From a bacterium (GTDB taxonomy: Bacteria > Bacteroidota > Bacteroidia > Bacteroidales > UBA932), in the NCBI GenBank assembly GCA_004561775.1, contig SFUD01000059.1:1-5591 (forward strand): a DNA stretch of 5,591 nucleotides, in the 5' to 3' direction. Both the position numbers and the translations under genes were made by a program. Shown one piece after another: positions 1 to 5,571 of this stretch (within the stretch, counting starts at the first letter, position 1; every line of letters begins with the position of its first letter). The notes beneath the pieces were generated by a model. That model was not told the DNA's origin, did not search any database, and worked only from the letters and a program-made list of their open reading frames with translations.

Positions 1-1
1 C

Positions 2-70
2 GTTCAATATGCCGTGCCCAACTATCTGACCGGCAGACAGCTCAATGCCCGGCTGATTATTGATTTTTGA
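2..70 (+). CDS. C-terminal end of upstream gene, probable outer-membrane beta-barrel protein (partial)
   Basis: Reading from base 2 gives 22 codons ending in TGA at 68-70. The encoded tail ends in TGRQLNARLIIDF. Alternating polar and hydrophobic residues followed by a terminal phenylalanine are typical of the last strand of Bacteroidota outer-membrane beta-barrels (TonB-dependent receptors and similar), where the C-terminal Phe is part of the assembly signal. The other two forward frames give less protein-like tails. Too little is present to name a family. It lies on the same strand as the operon that follows, 105 nt before the mce start codon. I see no strong hairpin terminator between them, but a separate promoter lies in the gap, so it is probably not part of the methylmalonyl-CoA operon. 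The barrel assignment is inference from a short tail. Confidence 0.5.
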   Translation, partial: VQYAVPNYLTGRQLNARLIIDF

Positions 71-97
71 GGCGACGAGCGAAAAATGGACGAAATC

Positions 98-128
98 TTT
101 CTCCATTCATAAAAAGTATGTACTTTTG
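98..128 (+). promoter_or_regulatory. Bacteroidota-type housekeeping promoter for the mce-mmd operon
   Basis: TACTTTTG at 121-128 is an exact match to the Bacteroidota -7 consensus TAnnTTTG. Nineteen bases upstream, TTTC at 98-101 is a one-mismatch version of the -33 TTTG element, at the spacing expected for the primary sigma factor of this phylum. Transcription should start about 5-8 nt after the -7 element, giving a leader of roughly 40 nt that is AT-rich and has no Shine-Dalgarno sequence, as usual here. The TATAAT-like bases at about 136-141 are probably coincidental. No operator or riboswitch is visible in the short leader. Confidence 0.7.
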
Positions 129-174
129 CACAGGTGTATAATAACATTTACAAACCTTTTAAAATCATATTCAT

Positions 175-585
175 ATGGAACTTACACACATTGAACACTT
201 AGGAATTGCAGTAAAAAGCATCGAGGCATGCTTACCGTATTATGAGGGCGTATTAGGATTGAAGTGCTACAACATCGAGGAAGTAGCTGATCAGAAGGTG
301 AAGACAGCGTTCTTCAAAGTAGGTCAGACAAAGATCGAGTTGCTGGAGCCGACCAGTGAGGATAGCACAATCGCTAAATTCATCGAGAAGAAGGGTGAGG
401 GTATCCACCACCTTGCTTTTGCCGTTGAGGATGGCGTTCAGAATGCTCTTACAGAGTTGGAGGGCAAAGGTGTAAAACTTATAGACAAAGCTCCAAGAAA
501 GGGTGCTGAGGGTCTTAACATTGCATTCCTCCATCCAAAATCAACAATCGGCGTTCTTACAGAACTTTGCGAGAAACCTGAATAA
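175..585 (+). CDS. mce: methylmalonyl-CoA epimerase
   Basis: This 136-residue cytosolic enzyme interconverts (R)- and (S)-methylmalonyl-CoA, supplying the S epimer to the decarboxylase encoded downstream. It is a full-length member of the vicinal-oxygen-chelate (glyoxalase) fold, with two beta-alpha-beta-beta-beta modules at about residues 4-58 and 76-132. Visible metal-ligand positions are His8 in IEHLGIAV, Glu55 in KIELLEP, His79 in HHLAFAV and Glu130 in VLTEL. These line up with the His/Gln/His/Glu set of the Propionibacterium enzyme. The second catalytic carboxylate of that enzyme falls near Asp39-Gln40 here, so a Glu-to-Asp change or local shift is possible. That alignment is by eye. The PRKGAEGLNIAFLHPKST stretch at 107-124 is typical of this family. 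The ATG at 175 is the only sensible start: it begins immediately before the conserved first strand and follows an A/T-rich leader. It is the promoter-proximal gene, 34 nt before mmdA. Confidence 0.95.
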   Translation: MELTHIEHLGIAVKSIEACLPYYEGVLGLKCYNIEEVADQKVKTAFFKVGQTKIELLEPTSEDSTIAKFIEKKGEGIHHLAFAVEDGVQNALTELEGKGVKLIDKAPRKGAEGLNIAFLHPKSTIGVLTELCEKPE

Positions 586-619
586 TCCATTCAAACAAAA
601 ATAAATTACAAAAAATACT

Positions 620-2182
620 ATGAGTAATCAGCTCGAACAAATCAAGAGTCTTATCTCACTCCGTGAGAAGGCTCGCGTTGGTGGCGGTCAGAAGAGAATT
701 GACGCTCAGCACCAGAAAGGAAAATATACAGCTCGTGAGAGAATAGCTATGCTCTTGGACGAGGGCAGCTTTGAGGAGTTTGATATGTTTGTAACACACC
801 GTTGCGTTAACTTTGGTATGGAGAAATCCACATTCCTTGGAGATGGCGTTGTAACAGGTTGCGGTACAGTAGATGGCAGACTCGTTTATGTATTTGCTCA
901 GGACTTTACAGTATTCGGAGGTTCGCTCTCAGAGACTTTGGCTCTCAAAATCTGCAAAGTAATGGACAAGGCTCTCACAATGGGCGCGCCTTGCATTGGT
1001 CTTAACGACTCCGGCGGAGCACGTCTCCAGGAGGGTGTTAATGCGCTTGCAGGTTATGCAGAGATCTTTGAGAGAAACATTCTCTCATCTGGTGTTATTC
1101 CTCAGATCTCCGGAATCTTTGGCCCTTGCGCCGGTGGCGCGGTTTACTCCCCTGCCCTCACAGACTTCAACATTATGACAAGAGGTACAAGCTATATGTT
1201 CCTTACAGGTCCTAAGGTTGTAAAGCAGGTGCTTGGCGAGACTGTTGACCAGGAGCAGCTTGGTGGTGCAAGCGTACACGCTTCAAAGAGCGGTGTGGCA
1301 CACTTTGCAGTAGATTCAGAGGAGGAGGCAATCCAGGTTATCAAAGACCTTTTGAGCTATATTCCGCAGAACAATATGGAGGAGGCTCCAGTGGTTCCTA
1401 ACGAGGACCCTATTGACCGTCTGGAGGATGCCCTTAATGATATTATTCCCGATAGCCCTAACGCTCCATACGATATGTATGAGGTAATTGGCTCTATTGT
1501 GGACGAGGGCAAGTTCCTTGAGGTTCACAAGGATTATGCAAAGAACCTTATCGTAGGTTTTGCAAGATTTAACGGACAGTCTGTAGGTATTGTGGCAAAC
1601 CAGCCTAAGATTATGGCAGGTGTGCTGGACAGCAACTCTTCTCGCAAGGGCGCAAGATTTGTACGTTTCTGCGACGCATTCAACATTCCTCTTGTAACAT
1701 TGGTAGACGTTCCTGGCTTCCTTCCTGGCACACAGCAGGAGTACGGCGGAGTTATCCTCCACGGTGCAAAATTGCTCTACGCATTCGGCGAGGCAACTGT
1801 TCCAAAAGTTACCGTAACCCTCAGAAAGTCTTATGGCGGTTCGCACATTGTTATGAGCTGCAAGCAGCTTAGAGCAGATATCAACTACGCTTGGCCTACT
1901 GCAAACATTGCAGTTATGGGCGCAGAGGGAGCTGTTGAGGTTCTCTACTCTAAGGAGATTAAGGCACTTGAGGACCCTCAGGCACAGAAGGATCTTTACG
2001 AGCAGAAGAAGAAAGAGTACAACGATTTGTTCTGCAACCCTTACAAGGCAGCCAGCTATGGCTATATAGATGATGTAATTGAGCCAAGAAACACCCGTTT
2101 CCGTGTTATCCGCGCACTCCAGCAGTTGGCTACCAAGAAACAGGGCGTTCCTGCAAAGAAGCACGACAACCTTCCTTTGTAA
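620..2182 (+). CDS. mmdA: methylmalonyl-CoA decarboxylase alpha subunit (carboxyltransferase)
   Basis: The 520-residue product is the carboxyltransferase that moves the carboxyl group of (S)-methylmalonyl-CoA onto biotin of the carrier protein, releasing propionyl-CoA. It has the two crotonase-like halves of the acyl-CoA carboxylase beta family (about 25-255 and 275-510) at the usual length. The N-terminal CoA site shows SGGARLQEG (131-139), with its oxyanion loop at GPCAGGAVYSP (168-178). The C-terminal half shows DVPGFLPG (363-370), the second oxyanion loop RKSYGG (402-407) and WPTANIAVMGAEGAVE (425-440). The end, KKHDNLPL, matches the KKHxNxPL terminus common in propionyl-CoA carboxylase beta subunits. 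Sequence alone does not separate decarboxylase alpha from PccB. The adjacent epimerase, OadG-type, biotin carrier and OadB-type genes, and the lack of a biotin carboxylase gene, favour the decarboxylase. No secretion signal or membrane segment is seen, so it is cytosolic and docked to the membrane subunits. Confidence 0.93.
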   Translation: MSNQLEQIKSLISLREKARVGGGQKRIDAQHQKGKYTARERIAMLLDEGSFEEFDMFVTHRCVNFGMEKSTFLGDGVVTGCGTVDGRLVYVFAQDFTVFGGSLSETLALKICKVMDKALTMGAPCIGLNDSGGARLQEGVNALAGYAEIFERNILSSGVIPQISGIFGPCAGGAVYSPALTDFNIMTRGTSYMFLTGPKVVKQVLGETVDQEQLGGASVHASKSGVAHFAVDSEEEAIQVIKDLLSYIPQNNMEEAPVVPNEDPIDRLEDALNDIIPDSPNAPYDMYEVIGSIVDEGKFLEVHKDYAKNLIVGFARFNGQSVGIVANQPKIMAGVLDSNSSRKGARFVRFCDAFNIPLVTLVDVPGFLPGTQQEYGGVILHGAKLLYAFGEATVPKVTVTLRKSYGGSHIVMSCKQLRADINYAWPTANIAVMGAEGAVEVLYSKEIKALEDPQAQKDLYEQKKKEYNDLFCNPYKAASYGYIDDVIEPRNTRFRVIRALQQLATKKQGVPAKKHDNLPL

Positions 2183-2206
2183 CAACTTAATTACTATTGT
2201 AGAACA

Positions 2207-3106
2207 ATGAAATCTTTGAGATATTGTACAGTTCTATTGTTTCTTACCGCAGCGCTCTCCGTTGCCGCACAGAATCAGAAGGATATGGTTGTGAACGAGG
2301 TTCTTCTCCACAACTCTACCCTTAATATAGATGATTACGGCAACAGAAGCGGCTGGGTAGAACTCTTCAATAGTTCTTATGGTACTGTAGATATAAGTGG
2401 TTGCAACCTTACCGACGACCTTTCTAATCCACGCAAATACACCATTCCAAAGGGTGATGTAAGATGCAAGATTAAACCTCGTCAGCACGTTGTAATCTAT
2501 ATGGACGGAATGAGCGACCGCGGACCTTTCCACGCATCGTTCACTCTGGACCAGAGCAAGATGATCTATTTTGTAAGCAGCAGCGGTGTTGTGATAGACT
2601 CCCTTAAGGTTCCAGCGCTTGGCCCGGATTGCTCATACGGACGCCTCTCACAGGCAAAGGAGAGCAAGATTGGCTTCCTGCCTGCGCCTACACCGGGATC
2701 GGTAAATGTAGAGAGTGATGCAAAGTCTCGCGCAGACCTGCTTGCAGAGAATGATCCTCACGGCGGAATTATGGCAGTTACTGCCATGTCTGTAGTCTTC
2801 TGTGCACTTATACTTCTCTATTTCATCTTTAAATTCACAGGAAAATTCAATATGAGAAACAATGCTAAAAAAGAGGTTGAAGCACCGGTAGCAGAGGCTC
2901 CAAAGGCTGCTGCTGCGCCGGCTAAGGGCAACAATGCAGATGTATATGCAGCAATTGCCGTGGCTATGCATCTCTACCTGGAGAGCGAGAGCGTTCACGA
3001 TGTAGAGAGCAACATCCTCACCATTAAGAGAGGTCCTATGGACTACTCTCCTTGGAGCGCAAAATTCCAGACAGTAAGACAGGCTCCAACCTTAAACAAG
3101 AGATAG
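2207..3106 (+). CDS. lamin-tail-domain / OadG-type fusion, small membrane subunit of the Na+-pumping decarboxylase
   Basis: This 299-residue protein combines parts normally found apart. Residues 1-21 form a signal peptide (basic start, hydrophobic VLLFLTAALSV core, cleavage near AVAAQ). Residues about 27-167 resemble a lamin tail domain, a small immunoglobulin-like beta fold, with the hallmarks VVNEVLLHN, SGWVELFNSS, ISGCNLTDD, PRQHVVIYMDG and a closing APTPGSVN. One membrane helix follows at about 190-210, preceded by acidic residues and followed by KFTGKFNMRNNAKK, which predicts periplasmic N-terminus and cytosolic C-terminus. That is the topology of OadG/gamma subunits. An Ala/Pro linker (225-240) leads to ADVYAAIAVAMHLYLE and TIKRG...YSPW (244-283), a tail shared with OadG-type decarboxylase subunits, which bridge carboxyltransferase and membrane pump. 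It lies 24 nt after mmdA and 26 nt before the biotin carrier gene. It is analogous to the MmdD/delta subunit. The role of the periplasmic domain is unknown; adhesion or envelope anchoring would be guesses. Confidence 0.85.
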   Translation: MKSLRYCTVLLFLTAALSVAAQNQKDMVVNEVLLHNSTLNIDDYGNRSGWVELFNSSYGTVDISGCNLTDDLSNPRKYTIPKGDVRCKIKPRQHVVIYMDGMSDRGPFHASFTLDQSKMIYFVSSSGVVIDSLKVPALGPDCSYGRLSQAKESKIGFLPAPTPGSVNVESDAKSRADLLAENDPHGGIMAVTAMSVVFCALILLYFIFKFTGKFNMRNNAKKEVEAPVAEAPKAAAAPAKGNNADVYAAIAVAMHLYLESESVHDVESNILTIKRGPMDYSPWSAKFQTVRQAPTLNKR

Positions 3107-3132
3107 ATAAACCAAAGAAAAAATTATTTGAA

Positions 3133-3564
3133 ATGAAAGAATATAAACTTAAGATAAATGGCGCAGAGTACAATGTTGCCATTAATAGTGTAGAGGGCTC
3201 TGTTGCTAAAGTAGATGTTAACGGAACCTCATACGAAGTTGAGATGGACCAGCCTGTTAAGAAGTCTCCTGCAAAGCCGGTAATCCAGAGAGTTGCTGCT
3301 CCTGCAGCCGCTCCTGCTGCTCCTGCTGCTGCAGCTGCTGCACCTGCCGGCGGTACTACAGTCACATCACCGCTTCCTGGCGTAGTGCTTGACATTCTCT
3401 GCAAAGAGGGCGATATGGTTAAGAGAGGTCAGACTCTCCTCACACTTGAGGCAATGAAGATGGAGAACTCCATTGAGTCTACCTGCGATGGTAAGGTTGT
3501 AGCAATAAAGGTTAGCAAAGGCGACTCTGTTCTTGAGGGCGCTCAGCTTGTTGTAATTGGCTAG
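3133..3564 (+). CDS. mmdC: biotin carboxyl carrier subunit of methylmalonyl-CoA decarboxylase
   Basis: The 143-residue product carries biotin between the carboxyltransferase and the membrane pump. Residues 1-40 (MKEYKLKING...) form a small beta-rich N-terminal region common to Bacteroidota decarboxylase carrier proteins. Residues 55-72 are an almost pure Ala/Pro hinge that lets the carrier swing. Residues 75-143 are the biotinyl domain, with SPLPGVVLDI and the biotinylation motif EAMKM (106-110). Lys109 (codon 3457-3459) is the modified residue. I chose ATG 3133 over the in-frame ATG 3052: the longer form would add 27 lysine-rich, non-conserved residues and overlap the preceding gene by 55 nt. 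From 3133 there is an A-rich leader (accaaagaaaaaatt) and the product begins with the conserved strand. A biotin protein ligase must be encoded elsewhere. The stop codon is 2 nt before mmdB, which suggests translational coupling. Confidence 0.93.
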   Translation: MKEYKLKINGAEYNVAINSVEGSVAKVDVNGTSYEVEMDQPVKKSPAKPVIQRVAAPAAAPAAPAAAAAAPAGGTTVTSPLPGVVLDILCKEGDMVKRGQTLLTLEAMKMENSIESTCDGKVVAIKVSKGDSVLEGAQLVVIG

Positions 3565-3566
3565 GT

Positions 3567-4739
3567 ATGTTTTTAGAGGCGGTAAACAACGGCATATTTT
3601 CGCTTTTAGGTGAGAATCTTGCCGAGTTCTTCAAGTTCACTGGCTTTGCCAATGTCACCTTTGGTCATATTATTATGATCCTTATTGGCTTGGTATTCAT
3701 TACCTTGGCAATAAAAAAGGATTGGGAGCCAATGTTGCTTGTACCTATTGGATTTGGAATAATAATAGGTAACATACCACTCTTCCCTGGCCTTCAGGTT
3801 GGAATATATGAAGAGGGTTCTGTTCTGAACATTCTCTATCAGGGAGTAAGACAAGGATTCTATCCTCCGCTTATCTTCTTGGGCATTGGTGCTATGACAG
3901 ACTTCTCTGCACTTATCTCCAACCCTAAGTTGCTACTCATAGGCGCTGCTGCACAGTTTGGTATTTTTGGCGCTTACGCAATTGCCCTTGCTCTTGGCTT
4001 TGCGCCTGCAGAGGCCGGCGCAATCGGAATCATTGGTGGAGCAGATGGTCCAACAGCCATCTTCATCTCATCTAAACTGGCTCCGGACCTTATGGGCGCA
4101 ATTGCAGTCTCCGCTTACTCTTATATGGCTTTGGTTCCGGTAATCCAGCCTCCTATTATGAAACTCCTTACCACACACAAGGAGAGACTCATAAGAATGA
4201 AGGCTCCGCGTGCCGTAACCCCTGGCGAGAAGAAGATATTCCCTGTAATCGGATTCCTTATGACAGCATTCATTGTGCCGTCCGGTATTCCGCTCCTGGG
4301 TATGCTCTTCTTTGGTAACCTCCTTAAAGAGAGCGGTGTTACAAGAAGACTTGCCAACACAGCAAGCGGTCCGCTTGTAGATATCGTAACAATTCTCATT
4401 GGTGTAACCGTTGGTTGCTCAACACAGGCAGACAAGTTCCTCCATCCAAGATCAGTACTTATCTTCGTGCTTGGAGCTCTCTCCTTTGTAATTGCAACCG
4501 CAGCAGGTGTACTCTTTGTCAAATTCTTCAACCTCTTCCTTAAAGAGGGCAACAAAATCAACCCTCTCATTGGAAACTCAGGCGTCTCCGCCGTACCGGA
4601 CTCCGCCCGCGTCTCCAACAATGTAGGACTGGAATATGACAAAACCAACTACCTGCTAATGCACGCAATGGGACCAAACGTAGCCGGCGTAATTGGCAGC
4701 GCAGTAGCCGCCGGAATCCTCCTCGGATTCCTCTCCTAA
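3567..4739 (+). CDS. mmdB: methylmalonyl-CoA decarboxylase beta subunit, Na+-translocating carboxybiotin decarboxylase
   Basis: The 390-residue integral membrane protein removes CO2 from carboxybiotin and uses the energy to export Na+. It is a full-length OadB-family protein with roughly nine hydrophobic segments (for example about 32-50, 56-72, 122-145, 176-195, 226-250, 297-322 and 370-389). Family signatures are FLGIGAMTDFSALISNP (104-120), GGADGPTAIF (157-166), SYMALVPVIQPP (185-196), GNLLKESGV (250-258) and NPLIGNSGVSAVPDSARVSN (332-351). As I recall Klebsiella OadB numbering, Asp160 corresponds to the catalytic/Na+-binding Asp203, Tyr186 to Tyr229, and Asn332, Gly336, Ser341 and Arg348 to Asn373, Gly377, Ser382 and Arg389. 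All are intact, so the pump is predicted active. The start lies 2 nt after the mmdC stop. The last ~150 nt use noticeably more C-ending codons than the rest of the gene. It is the last gene of the operon; the TAA is at 4737-4739. Confidence 0.95.
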   Translation: MFLEAVNNGIFSLLGENLAEFFKFTGFANVTFGHIIMILIGLVFITLAIKKDWEPMLLVPIGFGIIIGNIPLFPGLQVGIYEEGSVLNILYQGVRQGFYPPLIFLGIGAMTDFSALISNPKLLLIGAAAQFGIFGAYAIALALGFAPAEAGAIGIIGGADGPTAIFISSKLAPDLMGAIAVSAYSYMALVPVIQPPIMKLLTTHKERLIRMKAPRAVTPGEKKIFPVIGFLMTAFIVPSGIPLLGMLFFGNLLKESGVTRRLANTASGPLVDIVTILIGVTVGCSTQADKFLHPRSVLIFVLGALSFVIATAAGVLFVKFFNLFLKEGNKINPLIGNSGVSAVPDSARVSNNVGLEYDKTNYLLMHAMGPNVAGVIGSAVAAGILLGFLS

Positions 4740-4760
4740 GCGCCCAGCATCGCCAGCAAG

Positions 4761-4951
4761 CTCGCTTGCTCAGTTGCTTGCTCGGTTACTTGCTCGCAAG
4801 TTCGCTCGGTTGCTAGTTCGGTTGCTTGCTAGCTCGCTAATTCGCTTGCCGGTTGCTTGCTCGCTAGTTCGCTTGCTCGGTTGCTAGCTTGCTCGGTTGC
4901 TTGCTCGGTTGCTTGCCCGCTAGTTCGCTTGCTCGCTTACTTGATTTCTTG
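4761..4951. repeat. degenerate tetranucleotide array, 47 units plus one 3-nt unit
   Basis: The whole stretch parses into 4-nt units with consensus YTYG. I count CTTG 13, CTCG 10, GTTG 7, CTAG 5, TTCG 5 and seven singletons (CTCA, GTTA, CAAG, CTAA, CCCG, CTTA, ATTT). The single register break is CCG at 4849-4851, explained as CTCG minus one T. The second base is T in 45 of 47 units and the fourth is G in 42 of 47. Longer words recur: CTTGCTCGGTTG at 4872, 4888 and 4900, and a 20-mer at 4860-4879 that recurs at 4916-4935 with one mismatch. TAG within the CTAG units falls in all three forward frames, so the array is not protein-coding. It begins 21 nt after the mmdB stop codon and ends at the terminator-like hairpin. 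Confidence 0.85.
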
Positions 4952-4994
4952 CGCAGCGTGGGACACACAAAACCCAACGCTGCGCATTGCTTTT
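4951..4994 (+). terminator. probable rho-independent terminator downstream of mmdB
   Basis: GCGCAGCGT-GGG at 4951-4962 pairs with CCC-A-ACGCTGCGC at 4973-4985: a 9-bp GC-rich lower stem plus 3 GC pairs above a single bulged A, closing a 10-nt A/C loop (acacacaaaa). An extra T-A pair at 4950/4986 extends the base. The stem is followed by ATTGCTTTT, a short and imperfect T-tract on the plus strand only. It is the first strong hairpin after mmdB, about 210 nt beyond the stop codon, so the operon transcript would include the tetranucleotide array as its 3' untranslated region. The weak T-tract is the main doubt. Confidence 0.5.
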
Positions 4995-5013
4995 GTGCAG
5001 TAGCGTTCCAAGG

Positions 5014-5084
5014 GGCGTTGCTGCATTGGCGTTTCTGCATCGGCGTTACTCCACAGGCCTGCCTGCATATGGCGTTTCTGCATC
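5014..5084. repeat. 14-bp direct repeats GGCGTTTCTGCATC
   Basis: GGCGTTTCTGCATC occurs exactly at 5028-5041 and 5071-5084. A copy with two mismatches (GGCGTTGCTGCATT) abuts the first at 5014-5027. A fourth, interrupted copy occupies 5042-5070: it starts GGCGTTACT and resumes with CTGCATAT after about 14 inserted bases (CACAGGCCTGC within it). The block is therefore four consecutive units, one of them split. The function is unknown. It is too short and too irregular for CRISPR, with no spacers of constant length. Confidence 0.7.
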
Positions 5085-5133
5085 AACTCTCAGCTGCTTC
5101 CCGATGGTGCAGCATTGTCTTCGATGCAGGGAA

Positions 5134-5259
5134 CTCCGGCCAGCAGCATCTCTGGCACGGCGCCCCGCCAGCAACATCTTCCCGATGGCGCTCCGCCACG
5201 GCGCCCCGGCCAGCAAGAAACCTCATCGGCACCCCCTGCCAGCAACAACCCTCATCCGG
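5134..5259. repeat. degenerate ~28-bp tandem repeat, four units
   Basis: Four units can be aligned by eye at 5134-5160, 5161-5188, 5202-5229 and 5230-5259 (27, 28, 28 and 30 nt). A partial 13-nt unit (CGCTCCGCCACGG) sits between the second and third. The shared core is C-C-(G)-GCCAGCA followed by AnnATC/CTCAT and ending in a GG. CACGGCGCCCC occurs exactly twice, at 5156-5166 and 5197-5207, each time at a unit junction. Divergence between units is substantial, so this looks like an old tandem duplication. No reading frame is maintained across all units because their lengths differ by non-multiples of three. Confidence 0.6.
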
Positions 5260-5452
5260 CGGAGAAAAGGACTCCGGTTTGGCTAGCAATCTGGCGCACC
5301 TGGGCCGGATTTGCTAACTCGCAGCATCGGGATGCAGCCTGTGCCACACCTGATAATATATATGCACATTCTTCTTTGCTGCAACATTGAGATGCTGCTC
5401 AGACAGACGCAAATCTCTCGGCCCATCTGCACCGATTGCCTACGCCACCTCC

Positions 5453-5535
5453 GTATCTCCGCCAGATGAGGCTGTTGCATGGCCGGGGTGAAGGTATCCG
5501 ATAAGTGATAAGGCTGCCGCCTGGCCGGGGATGGA
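5453..5535. repeat. two diverged ~41-bp tandem units
   Basis: GTATC begins both units (5453 and 5494). Within them, AGGCTGTTGCATGGCCGGGG (5469-5488) and AGGCTGCCGCCTGGCCGGGG (5511-5530) match at 17 of 20 positions. The start-to-start distance is 41-42 nt, so the block is a diverged tandem duplication. CTGGCCGGGG at 5521-5530 is the exact reverse complement of CCCCGGCCAG at 5204-5213, which links this block in inverted orientation to the ~28-bp repeat. Confidence 0.55.
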
Positions 5536-5561
5536 GTTCGAGCAAATCACCGAGCACGGAT

Positions 5562-5571
5562 GCAAAAGTTA
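5562..5571 (-). promoter_or_regulatory. possible minus-strand -7 promoter element
   Basis: Read on the minus strand, 5571-5562 is TAACTTTTGC. It contains AACTTTTG, a one-mismatch version of the Bacteroidota TAnnTTTG -7 element, and it shares ACTTTTGCA with the mce promoter at 122-130. The matching -33 element would lie at or past the window edge and cannot be checked. It would direct transcription leftward into the repeat region, where I find no convincing minus-strand gene. It may be chance, or it may start a noncoding transcript. Confidence 0.25.

Noticed and set aside
620..2182. Assignment of the carboxyltransferase as propionyl-CoA carboxylase beta (PccB)
   Set aside because: No biotin carboxylase gene is adjacent, while the OadG-type and OadB-type membrane subunits and a separate carrier are. 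A dual role in the cell cannot be excluded.
1316..2185. 289-codon open frame antisense to mmdA
   Set aside because: It is long but explained by codon bias in mmdA. The Leu/Val/Cys/Asn-rich product has no domain, while the sense strand encodes a fully conserved carboxyltransferase.
3052..3132. Upstream in-frame ATG extending the biotin carrier by 27 residues
   Set aside because: It would overlap the preceding gene by 55 nt and add a non-conserved lysine-rich leader. The ATG at 3133 has an A-rich leader and begins at the conserved N-terminus.
3296..3346. GCTGCTCCTGCTGC-type tract as a phase-variable simple repeat
   Set aside because: It encodes the Ala/Pro hinge normal for biotin carrier proteins and mixes synonymous codons and Pro codons, so it is not a uniform slippage tract.
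5014..5259. CRISPR-like array
   Set aside because: Units differ in length and sequence, there are no unique spacers of constant size, and no cas gene is present.
4889..5317. 142-codon open frame on the plus strand after mmdB
   Set aside because: It starts inside the tetranucleotide array and runs through the hairpin and two repeat blocks. Its product is Cys/Ala/Ser/Arg-rich with no domain, and it overlaps other equally long chance frames.
5283..5480. 65-codon open frame on the minus strand downstream of a promoter-like motif
   Set aside because: No recognisable fold and no A-rich leader. It lies ~80 nt from the weak promoter-like motif and overlaps one of the tandem repeat units.
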